Positions 26,508 through 34,302 of a DNA stretch of 64,000 nt are shown here, one piece after another. Within the stretch, counting starts at the first letter, position 1, and every line of letters starts with the position of its first letter. Under the pieces are notes generated by a model. That model did not search any database, was not told the origin of the DNA, and saw only the letters and a program-made list of their open reading frames with translations. A program made the translations under genes and the position numbers. Where the stretch lies: assembly GCA_039817415.1 (NCBI GenBank), contig JBCBVV010000005.1:62001-126000 (forward strand). Reading direction: 5' to 3'. The DNA comes from JALEFZ01 sp039817415. GTDB lineage: Bacteria > Bacteroidota > Bacteroidia > J057.

Positions 26508-27794
26508 ATGGAAACTTACGCTACAGCGCTCCTTATCGCCATTCCCTGTTTCATGTTGCTCATCCTCATTGAGGCACTATATGGGCATTTCACAGGTAAG
26601 CAAACGATGAATGGGATGGATACCATTTCCAGCCTGAGTTCTGGTATTACCAACGTGGTTAAGGATTCTCTGAAACTTATTCTCATCATCCTTCCCTATG
26701 CCTTTTTGGTTGATAAGGTAGCCTTGATTGAGCTTCAGCAAAGTTGGCTTGTATTTTTGGTGGCTTTCATTGCCAAAGATTTTGCAGCCTATTGGGTTCA
26801 CAGACTGGCACATACGATCAATTTATTCTGGAATAGACACGCAATTCACCATTCTAGTGAGGAGTTTAATCTCCCTTGCGCCTTGCGACAGACGATCTCC
26901 AACCTAGTAGGAATTTGGAGTATTTTTCTCCTTCCGGCAGCTCTGTTAGGGGTACCAGCATCTATCATTGCCATTCTAGCGCCTATCCATTTGTTCCTTC
27001 AGTTTTGGTACCATACCCAGCACATCCCCAAACTGGGCATCTTGGAATATATCATTGTAACACCTTCTCAACACAGAGTTCACCACGCCATTAACCCTGA
27101 ATACCTAGACAAAAATCTTGGAGCGATATTTCCATGGTGGGATCGTATGTTTGGGACCTTTCAGGAGGAATTAGACGATGTCCCTCCCGTGTATGGAATC
27201 ACACGTCCTATGAGTACCTGGAATCCCATCAAGATCAATTTCAAGCATGTGGGTCTACTTTTCAAAGATGCATGGAGAGCTGAAAGCTGGTGGGATAAAT
27301 TGAGAATATGGTTTATGCCACTTGGATGGCGTCCGGAAGATGTTGCAGCCAAATACCCTGTTGAAAAGATAGAGGATGTCTACAATTTCGAAAAATATCG
27401 GCCTGAAACGCCTAAAGGTCTTATAGCCTGGTCTTGGATGCAGTTGGTTGTAACCACGCTCCTCTTGCTATATATGTTCTGGCAGTTTATGGCGATTGGT
27501 TTCCCAGCTTTATTTATCTATGGTGCCTTCCTTTTTGTGGGCATTTATGGCTATACCTCCTTAATGGATCGAGATAAAATTGCCTCCGTGATTGAGTTTA
27601 GTAGAGGAATAGCGGGGATTTGTTGGATCATGTATTCCGGAGATTGGTTTGGAATGTCTGAGCTCATTCCTTTCGGAAAGTATATCATTCTGGCCTACTT
27701 TTTTGCCACAGCTGTTGGAGGGATCATGTTTGCCAAGAAGGAAAAGAAAGACCAGCCAGAATCGAGCCTTATCAGCAAGCTTTCTCAATCATAA
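26508..27794 (+). CDS. Sterol desaturase / fatty acid hydroxylase family protein
   Basis: This 428-residue membrane enzyme belongs to the di-iron sterol desaturase superfamily. The histidine boxes are present: HRLAH at 98-102, HAIHH at 111-115, HTQH at 169-172 and HRVHH at 189-193, between membrane segments at about 5-25, 52-70, 78-98 and 130-165. A second membrane part with three to four helices (about 315-420) follows the catalytic half and is not part of the minimal fold. Relatives act on lipid chains such as sterols, alkylglycerols or fatty acids with oxygen; the substrate is not deducible here. It is convergent with a repeat lipoprotein gene. Confidence 0.88.
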   Translation: METYATALLIAIPCFMLLILIEALYGHFTGKQTMNGMDTISSLSSGITNVVKDSLKLILIILPYAFLVDKVALIELQQSWLVFLVAFIAKDFAAYWVHRLAHTINLFWNRHAIHHSSEEFNLPCALRQTISNLVGIWSIFLLPAALLGVPASIIAILAPIHLFLQFWYHTQHIPKLGILEYIIVTPSQHRVHHAINPEYLDKNLGAIFPWWDRMFGTFQEELDDVPPVYGITRPMSTWNPIKINFKHVGLLFKDAWRAESWWDKLRIWFMPLGWRPEDVAAKYPVEKIEDVYNFEKYRPETPKGLIAWSWMQLVVTTLLLLYMFWQFMAIGFPALFIYGAFLFVGIYGYTSLMDRDKIASVIEFSRGIAGICWIMYSGDWFGMSELIPFGKYIILAYFFATAVGGIMFAKKEKKDQPESSLISKLSQS

Positions 27795-27892
27795 AAATGG
27801 CGACCTCCAATCAATTCCCCAGGAGGCCGCACTCAACAAAACGTGTACTGCTTACATGTTTGTACACAACTCTTGGCTAGTGCTGGGACACA

Positions 27893-28450
27893 CTAGTCAA
27901 GGATTAAGGACACATCTTTACCGATCATATAGAAGGTTCCACCGCTGCTACCTGTACCCAGCCCAGTGTAGTTGTTTCGATAGAAGGAACTCCCTCTTGC
28001 TCGTTGGGCCAAATACTTTAGGTTAAAGCTGGCGCCATACCCTTCATACCCTCCATTTCCCTGGGCATCCAGCCAAAAGCGACCTTTTTTGACATCAATG
28101 ATTTGTTTCAAGGCATTTACATCCTGCAAGGGCAATTCACGGCCATTGACAATGACACCTGTATGACCGCGAGAAGCATGTTGTTTTAGATTTCCTCCGA
28201 CATTGAGATAAGGAGGGACAAAACCAAGGGTGGGACCACCAAGCATCCCCCATGCTCCACAGCGCTTATCGTACCAATAATTTCCTGCCTGAATGTCTAT
28301 TCCGTATGCCGATTTCAAGGCACTGAGCTGCCTACTAGAAACCACCTGGTCATTGATAACCACTTTTCCTTGTCCCATACTTTCACCTCCACAGGCAATT
28401 AGGAGGAACATTCCAAGGCTACAAAAAAGAAGGGCTTTGATTGATTTCAT
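27893..28450 (-). CDS. Lipoprotein with two internal repeats, function unknown
   Basis: The 185-residue protein has a lipobox ending at Cys20 (LLIAC). The mature part has two related units: VVINDQVVSSRQLSALKSAY...GNYWYDKRCGAWG and VIVNGRELPLQDVNALKQII...GRFWLDAQGNGGYEG. Each is a short strand plus a helix followed by a G-(Y/F)-W-x-D turn, so an internal duplication is likely. The C-terminal part has Tyr- and Gly-rich segments (SSFYRNNYTGLGTGSSGGTFYMIG). Proteins with YWYD..xGxWG motifs exist in several bacterial phyla without a known role. It should sit on the periplasmic face of the inner or outer membrane. Its last bases form part of a hairpin at 27872-27901. Confidence 0.75.
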   Translation of the reverse strand: MKSIKALLFCSLGMFLLIACGGESMGQGKVVINDQVVSSRQLSALKSAYGIDIQAGNYWYDKRCGAWGMLGGPTLGFVPPYLNVGGNLKQHASRGHTGVIVNGRELPLQDVNALKQIIDVKKGRFWLDAQGNGGYEGYGASFNLKYLAQRARGSSFYRNNYTGLGTGSSGGTFYMIGKDVSLILD

Positions 28451-28575
28451 GAATGCGATTTTATTGGATAACTAACTGCTTGAATTAGTATCCAATCTCG
28501 CATCAAAAGGGATTGAATCCCTCACACATTGATGCTAATGGGATTTTTAGTAGAAAACTACTACGGGGAGATTTG

Positions 28576-29196
28576 CTAAGCGAGGCCGTGCTGAATCGCG
28601 TATTTTACCAATTCCGCTGTATTCTTCAGCTCAAGCTTTAATAAGATATTCTGACGATGGGATTCAATGGTGTGTTTGCTCAGGAAAAGCTTATCTGCGA
28701 TTTCCTTGGTGGTGAGTCCATCAACAATTAGTTTCACCACTTCCTTTTCTCTTTTTGAAAGAGAAGTTTTTTTCTGTTCACCATGGAGACTCTCTAGCAA
28801 GAGGGCATTGATGTCATCGCTGAAGTATTTGCCTTCATGTACAATTTGGCGAATGGATTTTAATAACAATTCCTTACCTGCGTCTTTTTGAACAAGGCCA
28901 GAAGCACCGGCCTGCACGATATTTTTGGTAAACTCTGGCGTCTTATGCATCGTCAACACCAGCACTTTTGGTGGTGATTTCCAAGTCTTGAGCCTTCTCA
29001 TGGTTTCAAAGCCGTCCATTTTAGGCATTTCGACATCCAGCAAGATCAAATCAGGGGAAGTTTCCTTGGAAAGATTCAACACTTCCTGTCCATTTGAGGC
29101 TTCTCCGACAAAGGTAATGTCGTCCTGATCCGAAAGCAGAGAGATGATTCCCTGACGGAACATTTGATGATCATCGGCAATCAAAACTGAAATCAT
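28576..29196 (-). CDS. NarL/LuxR-type response regulator (orphan)
   Basis: The start is placed at the ATG at 29196 (206 residues), directly before the receiver domain; the frame runs back to 29328 without conservation. The receiver domain (1-120) has the acidic pair in ADDHQ, the phosphoacceptor Asp54 in LILLDVEMP, and the conserved Lys in LVQKDAG. The C-terminal LuxR-type HTH (about 142-206) has LSKREKEVVKLIVDGLTTKE and LFLSKHTIESHRQNI. It should bind DNA after phosphorylation by a histidine kinase, but no kinase gene is adjacent; the lipoprotein gene lies downstream in the same direction. Confidence 0.93.
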   Translation of the reverse strand: MISVLIADDHQMFRQGIISLLSDQDDITFVGEASNGQEVLNLSKETSPDLILLDVEMPKMDGFETMRRLKTWKSPPKVLVLTMHKTPEFTKNIVQAGASGLVQKDAGKELLLKSIRQIVHEGKYFSDDINALLLESLHGEQKKTSLSKREKEVVKLIVDGLTTKEIADKLFLSKHTIESHRQNILLKLELKNTAELVKYAIQHGLA

Positions 29197-29246
29197 GCTT
29201 CCTACAAATTCAATGGTTATGTGTATCCAGCTAACGGTAGCTAAGA

Positions 29247-29254
29247 CAAAGATA
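29247..29254 (-). promoter_or_regulatory. Possible -7 element for the response regulator
   Basis: TATCTTTG on the minus strand matches TAnnTTTG; it is about 50 bases before the start codon. No TTG is present at the expected -33 position, so the call is tentative. Confidence 0.35.
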
Positions 29255-29368
29255 TTTTGAAGATACGAATCTTTCCTAGAGGAAGGTTCCAATATTTTTT
29301 TGCCCCCTTTGTGGAATTTCAGACCCACCTAACTCTTCTTAGCAGATCACCCATGACACGAAACTACT

Positions 29369-31390
29369 ATGATGAGAAAAATTTTATTACTGATTTCCAT
29401 GCTTGGGAGTACGGGACTAATTGCTCAAAAATCCTTCCAAGCTACCCTTGTAGATCCATTAGGTGAGCCATTGACAGGTGTGATGATCATAAAAGAATCA
29501 ACGCATCATGGTGCCTACTCCGATTTCCAGGGCAAAGTATCCATGGATGTCAAAAAAGGAGATACACTCCTGATCAGCTATATCGGTTTTGAGAGCCTGA
29601 TGTGGATCGTTGGAAAGGAATTGAATCCTACCATTGAACTCAAGCCTGAGGATATTGAACTAGATAAGATCGAAATCCTAGGGTATGCCAATACGTGTAG
29701 AGGTCGTTTGATATGTTGTGGTTTCAGTCGAGGGTTTCTACATAGGCGAGGAATCTACGCTCCATTTAAGGAGGGAAGAGGCTTAGAAGACCTAGCAACC
29801 GGAATGGGTTCGACCTTCACTTCTCGACAGATCATTCCCAATCAAAACGCCCTTTCTATGCTAAACGGTACCATTGTTCCAGACTACATGGCGCTTCCTG
29901 GCATGGACCCTATTCTTAGCTTAGTCAATCCTGAAGCAATCGATTATGCATATCTAGAAGAGGGAACACAAGCGCAATCCCAATATGGGAGTAGAGCCTT
30001 AAATGGAGTCAAATCCGCTACACTAGATACCTACCACTATGGAGATAACGAAAGGAGGGTTTATGCCTCTGCGGGCATCAACCAAGGCCAGCTGGTTTAC
30101 CAAGCTGGGATAAAAAATTCTGTAAAACTTAAGTTACTCTCCTTACAGGCTGATGTTTTCCAGCGCAAACTGGTAGAAACGCCAAGTGCTCCTGGAATTT
30201 CTTTAACTCAAGCTAAGTTGGGGGGCAGCTACATCACCTCAAATAATCGTCTCAGCCTTTCCCTTCTTCTGTTGGGAACCAATGCCAATTACCTCCCCTT
30301 TCCTACAAATCTGGCAAGAATCCCTTCTCAAAGAATCAACCAGCAATTGGGACGGGCCATGGGGAATTTCAAGCTTGACCTAACGAGAAACGGAAGCTTC
30401 ATGATGGGGTCAAGTTTTGTTCAAGATGCAAGAAGCCAAGTAGGACATAGTTTTAACATCGCCCCCTATGTTTCATTTCGTAGGAAAAAAAATGGACACA
30501 GACTGTTTGTATTGGCGAGTGGGATTGCTGAAGGGGTAAATCTTAGGGAAGCAGGAGAATCTTATACCTTCCTCTCGCAAAGAACCCATGTTGGATATGG
30601 CTTTGAGGAAATACTCAATGTGGAAGCTAATGTAAGGGGTGAACATTTCACCAGAGAAGGGGAAGCGGCCAGGCAACATATCACAGGTAATGTAACCCTA
30701 GGAAGCAGGGGACTGGATATTGACAATTGTGCGCCAAGCAGAGCAAGCCTGAAAATGGGCTATTCATTTGTAAGAGGAGACCAAATGAATATCGATATGC
30801 TTTCTTTAAAGGGAAACTTACGTATACCTCGGGTTGAAAGCCTAATCTTAGATATCCAAGCATTTTATTATCTCCCCTCGGAATCTTTAGGTCAAGAAAG
30901 CCTTTCTACCCATGATCCTCGTTCCAAATGGGGTTCCGTTACTTCCTTAAATTTCCACAAAACTGTAGGCAAATGGCAATTTAACATCAAGGGGAAGGTC
31001 GCAACGGATCAGGTCGCTTTCTGGCAGGATATGACGCCAGCCCAGCTCTCTGGAACTATTCCTGATAGAGAGATTAGGCGAGACAAGCTTGATTGGGTAT
31101 TCGGGAGCTTTGCCGAAGTCCAATATAGATCTATCAACTTAACTGCTGGGATTCAAAGAGCGCCGAACTCCTACACAGGATTGCGTCAACATACCTTCTG
31201 GGAAACAGGAAATAGCGATTTTCAACCTACGGATCGGGACTTGTCCTATCAGGTTGTCGTCAGTATTCCGCAAAAATTCGCCTTTACAAAAGACAAAATG
31301 GAATTCACCCTTCGTGCCACAAACCTGAACAGCCTGACGGGTGGACCGGGTTCACATATGGTATTGGGAGGGATGCAGATGAATTTATAG
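29369..31390 (+). CDS. Diverged SusC-like TonB-dependent receptor with Cys cluster
   Basis: The 673-residue protein has a signal peptide (to IAQ, about residue 19) and a carboxypeptidase-like regulatory domain (about 22-95: FQATLVDPLGEPLTGVMIIKE ... LLISYIGFES). Next comes a short unusual segment with Cys residues (NTCRGRLICCGF, about 108-120). A plug-like region follows with SMLNGTIVPDY and YGSRALNGVKSATLDTY, which resembles the IYGSRGANGVI plug motif of SusC proteins. The rest is barrel-like strands. It is much shorter than the usual 900-1100 residues of SusC proteins, and no SusD partner is adjacent, so transport function is uncertain. The start is the first of two ATGs. Confidence 0.75.
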   Translation: MMRKILLLISMLGSTGLIAQKSFQATLVDPLGEPLTGVMIIKESTHHGAYSDFQGKVSMDVKKGDTLLISYIGFESLMWIVGKELNPTIELKPEDIELDKIEILGYANTCRGRLICCGFSRGFLHRRGIYAPFKEGRGLEDLATGMGSTFTSRQIIPNQNALSMLNGTIVPDYMALPGMDPILSLVNPEAIDYAYLEEGTQAQSQYGSRALNGVKSATLDTYHYGDNERRVYASAGINQGQLVYQAGIKNSVKLKLLSLQADVFQRKLVETPSAPGISLTQAKLGGSYITSNNRLSLSLLLLGTNANYLPFPTNLARIPSQRINQQLGRAMGNFKLDLTRNGSFMMGSSFVQDARSQVGHSFNIAPYVSFRRKKNGHRLFVLASGIAEGVNLREAGESYTFLSQRTHVGYGFEEILNVEANVRGEHFTREGEAARQHITGNVTLGSRGLDIDNCAPSRASLKMGYSFVRGDQMNIDMLSLKGNLRIPRVESLILDIQAFYYLPSESLGQESLSTHDPRSKWGSVTSLNFHKTVGKWQFNIKGKVATDQVAFWQDMTPAQLSGTIPDREIRRDKLDWVFGSFAEVQYRSINLTAGIQRAPNSYTGLRQHTFWETGNSDFQPTDRDLSYQVVVSIPQKFAFTKDKMEFTLRATNLNSLTGGPGSHMVLGGMQMNL

Positions 31391-31406
31391 TACGCCTGAA
31401 AACCAG

Positions 31407-31477
31407 GGGGAATAGCGGGTTAATGTCGACATTCACACAAATACGTTCTTTTCCTGCTACCCTATTCCCCTTTTTTT
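31407..31477 (+). terminator. Long-stem terminator after the SusC-like gene
   Basis: GGGGAATAG (31407-31415) pairs with CTATTCCCC (31462-31470) and is followed by seven T. Between the arms lie a 12-base palindrome AATGTCGACATT (31422-31433) and an extension of the stem, so the structure is branched. Confidence 0.65.
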
Positions 31478-31519
31478 ACACACAAAGATGCCCATCGGGC
31501 TATGACAACCATGAAGGAA

Positions 31520-31556
31520 CGACCCTTTTCTATCAAGAATTGGGTCGCTTTTTTTA
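31520..31556 (+). terminator. Second intrinsic terminator
   Basis: CGACCC / GGGTCG with an inner TTCT/AGAA stem is followed by CTTTTTTT. It lies about 43 bases after the first terminator, between convergent genes. Confidence 0.75.
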
Positions 31557-31630
31557 TTCTATACTAGAGATGGCTGAACTCCTCCCGGAATCCAGCCATT
31601 TACATATTACCCCCTAAAAACAGTAAGAGA

Positions 31631-32320
31631 CTATTCGTTGATTTGTATTTCCTCAGTAGCTGTTACATATCTTACCCAAATGGCTCCCCCCTTGGAAGTT
31701 CCCTCTTGAATAGGAGCGTCTTTTCTTCTTTCCATGACGATTCGGCCCGTTCCGAGTCCTAAATCACCCAATTTATCTACTCCGAGGATAATGGAAGTAG
31801 CACCGGGATCGGTAGTGGTGAATATTTTAGCATCTCCTTCATTGGGTCCATTTACAGTAACGGTAATCGTTTCGGAGGGGCCCACAGGATTACCTACCCA
31901 TGACAGGGTATAGGCAGCTCCCTTCTCAATCGGATCAAGACTTGCAGGAAAGGCAATAGGATCCGTTTGACTAACTGTATTGCTAAAGGTATTTCCGTCT
32001 ATATCAGTGTAGGTAAAGGTCAATTCTTCTTCCACTCCGGCAAAATCCTTTTCATAATATGCAAGAAGCGGCTTCCATGACAATTCTCCTCCACCAGCCG
32101 AAACAGTAGCAGGATCACTCAACTCCAATTTCGTCCCCAAAGCAGACCCGAAATGGAATTCTGCGCGGGCATAGCTTTTGTCTTCCCCCGCTTCATAGAC
32201 AAGGCGATATTCTCCATATATGGAATCTTGTGATACCGAGTCAGAAGGTTCTCTGACGCAAGAAAAAAAGATCATGCTCAAGAGCGGCAATAGGAATAAG
32301 GCGTGTTTGATGTTGTTCAT
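31631..32320 (-). CDS. Lipoprotein with Ig-like fold, function unknown
   Basis: The ATG at 32320 gives 229 residues with a lipobox at Cys21 (MIFFSC); the frame runs back to 32464 without conservation. The mature protein consists of beta-rich segments such as EYRLVYEAGEDKSYARAEFHFGS, ELTFTYTDIDGN and YTLSWVGNPVGPSETITVTV, compatible with two Ig-like domains; a similar layout is seen in Bacteroidota lipoproteins with no assigned role. It is divergent from the AraC-type regulator and is preceded by a 200-base shared upstream region. Confidence 0.65.
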   Translation of the reverse strand: MNNIKHALFLLPLLSMIFFSCVREPSDSVSQDSIYGEYRLVYEAGEDKSYARAEFHFGSALGTKLELSDPATVSAGGGELSWKPLLAYYEKDFAGVEEELTFTYTDIDGNTFSNTVSQTDPIAFPASLDPIEKGAAYTLSWVGNPVGPSETITVTVNGPNEGDAKIFTTTDPGATSIILGVDKLGDLGLGTGRIVMERRKDAPIQEGTSKGGAIWVRYVTATEEIQINE

Positions 32321-32525
32321 ATTCGTGGTATTGTTCAGTTTGAAAATGGCAAACAGCTCAGGAAGAAATTCCTCCCTTTCACCTTCAATACCCGAACTTG
32401 GGCGCTTACCCTTAGTCCGTGAGAAAAATACCCTTGAACCTTTTCCCTTCTTGGCAAATGGCAAGTTTTGAAGAGAAGAGGCTTGTCAATTTTTGTACCT
32501 TCACCTGAAAGCCAGTTCATATTTC

Positions 32526-33662
32526 ATGATAGAACTCTCTTTGAATGGTATCTTAACACTAGTCTTGATGGGTGGGGGCATTGTCCTTTGCCTGATCTCA
32601 GGCTTGGTTCTTTTGTTCAGGAAGGATGGGCTGCGTTTGGCAAATCTACTACTTGGAGCTTTGTTGTTGAGTTATGGGCTTACTCTTACCAATTCTCTTT
32701 TGAACCTTACTGGGCTAGCGAGTAAGTATAATTTTCTGTATTTCCTCCCTATTTCCTATTCTCTGAGCATTGGACCTTTTCTGTATTTTTACCTCAAAGC
32801 CAGAACCACTCCATCATTTTCTTTTCGTAAACAAGACCTCGTGCATTTCATCCTGCCGCTTTGGGAATTTGGCTTGTATATGTATGTGGGTTTTCAATCT
32901 GTGGAATACAAATCCATGTTTTGGAGGGAGGTCATGGCTCCGTACTATCAGCACCTTGAAGGAGTCATGTACTTTCTGAGTCGATTCCTCTATATCCTCC
33001 TTTCCTTCAGAATTCTTTTTGCCTATAAGAAAAAAGCCAACTATACATGGGATGAATTTGAAGCAAAATGGCTGATCAGGTTTCTGTATGTACTCGCCTT
33101 TCTCATTACCATCACCCTCATATATGATGTTGCTGATCTAATCCTCCTTAATACCTATGACTTCAATATCTACAACCACGGTTGGCTAATTTTTCCCATT
33201 ATCCTATGCTACGCTATCGCTAGTTTTTGGATCGCCTTACATGCCTACACACATTCCCATCAGGAACTGATCATTCCTACTCCTGCCCCAAAACCATCGC
33301 AAGCTAGCACCCAGCCTGCTGCCTCCCGAAAAGAATTGTATAGATTGATTGAGGAGGAAAAGGTATATCTAAATCCTGAACTTGACTTGGGCTTGCTGGC
33401 CAAAATGATGGGTATGCATAAAAACCAGCTTTCTGCGCTCATCAATGAAGAGGGACAGAATTTCAATTCCCTGATCAACCATTACAGAATTGAAGCCTTC
33501 AAAGCTCGGATCAACAACCCACAATATGCACACATGAGTTTGCTAGGACTTGCATTTGAAGTTGGCTTCAATTCCAAAGCAACCTTCCACCGTGTTTTTA
33601 AGCAAGAAACTGGTCAAACCCCCTCCCAGTATTCCAAATCATTGGTCTCAAATCACATTTGA
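32526..33662 (+). CDS. AraC-family regulator with N-terminal membrane domain
   Basis: The ATG at 32526 begins a 378-residue protein (a TTG at 32493 is also in frame). Residues about 5-250 hold seven likely membrane segments (for example IVLCLISGLVLLF, LLGALLLSYGLTLTN, FLYFLPISYSLSIGPF, LAFLITITLIYDVADLILL). The C-terminal 90 residues are an AraC HTH domain: LGLLAKMMGMHKNQLSALIN and LGLAFEVGFNSKATFHRVFKQETGQTPSQY. Membrane-embedded AraC regulators are common in Bacteroidota and are thought to sense a signal in or near the membrane. It may regulate the divergent lipoprotein gene or the small lipoprotein 88 bases downstream. Confidence 0.9.
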   Translation: MIELSLNGILTLVLMGGGIVLCLISGLVLLFRKDGLRLANLLLGALLLSYGLTLTNSLLNLTGLASKYNFLYFLPISYSLSIGPFLYFYLKARTTPSFSFRKQDLVHFILPLWEFGLYMYVGFQSVEYKSMFWREVMAPYYQHLEGVMYFLSRFLYILLSFRILFAYKKKANYTWDEFEAKWLIRFLYVLAFLITITLIYDVADLILLNTYDFNIYNHGWLIFPIILCYAIASFWIALHAYTHSHQELIIPTPAPKPSQASTQPAASRKELYRLIEEEKVYLNPELDLGLLAKMMGMHKNQLSALINEEGQNFNSLINHYRIEAFKARINNPQYAHMSLLGLAFEVGFNSKATFHRVFKQETGQTPSQYSKSLVSNHI

Positions 33663-33706
33663 GACATGATCATGAAGTCTCAATTTACCTTTTGCAACGA
33701 ATAGGG

Positions 33707-33745
33707 ATTGATTTGATGGCTTCTTGGAGCCACAATCAAATCAAT
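33707..33745 (+). promoter_or_regulatory. Strong hairpin next to the start codon of a lipoprotein gene
   Basis: ATTGATTTGAT (33707-33717) and ATCAAATCAAT (33735-33745) form a perfect 11-bp stem, capped by GGCT-TCTTGG-AGCC (33718-33731) with a 3-base bulge. It ends 5 bases before the ATG at 33751. No T-run follows, so it is not a standard terminator of the AraC gene; it would cover the ribosome-binding region. Confidence 0.6.
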
Positions 33746-33750
33746 ACATT

Positions 33751-34110
33751 ATGTCAATTAGAATCATTATTTCCGCTTTCACTATTGTGCTTCTTTTCAC
33801 TTCCTGTGGGATCAAATCAAACTTGACCGTGCCAGCTAAACAACAATTTGTTCTGGGGGGAGAGCAGAAAGGTGCCTTCAAAGTAAAATATGAAAACACG
33901 GGTGATGAAACGGTTACCCTCAAGGAGATCTCTGATACTGGTAAAGAAATTCAAAGCCTGAAAGTAGAACCGGGAGAAAATGGAACTGTCAACTTTCAAA
34001 AATCTTCAAAAGCCCTCGTTATCAATGAACAAGGGCAAAAGGCTCGTCTGAAAGTAAAAATTACAGGAGACACCAATAAGTTAGGGATGAAATATACGGA
34101 TGTAGACTAG
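33751..34110 (+). CDS. Small lipoprotein, function unknown
   Basis: The ATG at 33751 gives 119 residues with a lipobox at Cys19 (LLFTSC); a TTG at 33724 would put residues before the signal sequence. The mature part is a small beta-rich domain (QQFVLGGEQKGAFKVKYEN, VTLKEISDTGKEIQSLKV, ALVINEQGQKARLKVKITG). No family is recognised. It stands 88 bases after the AraC regulator and has its own hairpin upstream and a terminator downstream, so it may be a separate, translationally controlled transcript. Confidence 0.7.
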   Translation: MSIRIIISAFTIVLLFTSCGIKSNLTVPAKQQFVLGGEQKGAFKVKYENTGDETVTLKEISDTGKEIQSLKVEPGENGTVNFQKSSKALVINEQGQKARLKVKITGDTNKLGMKYTDVD

Positions 34111-34138
34111 GCATTTTCATCTATCTCTATACTATCAT

Positions 34139-34174
34139 AGGGTCGATTCTTTACAGGGTCGACCCTATTTTGTT
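34139..34174 (+). terminator. Intrinsic terminator of the small lipoprotein gene
   Basis: AGGGTCGA / TCGACCCT (8 bp, 12-base loop) is followed by ATTTTGTTT. Confidence 0.7.
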
Positions 34175-34302
34175 TCAATCCTATAAATCTGTCAAACTTG
34201 CATAAAACTCTTTGTTTGTAAAATTAGTTAGTGTCTCAACAACGAAGGGGAATAAACAGCTGTTGTGGTTTGTCTAACCTCCGCACTTCTATAACTTATA
34301 AC

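Noticed and set aside
27872..27901. 11-bp hairpin spanning the stop of the repeat lipoprotein gene
   Set aside because: It has one wobble pair and no T-run on either strand; it may be a weak terminator but the evidence is not enough to list it as one.
31423..31617. 64-residue plus-strand frame in the double-terminator gap
   Set aside because: The frame crosses two strong terminators and their stems, so it is unlikely to be a gene.
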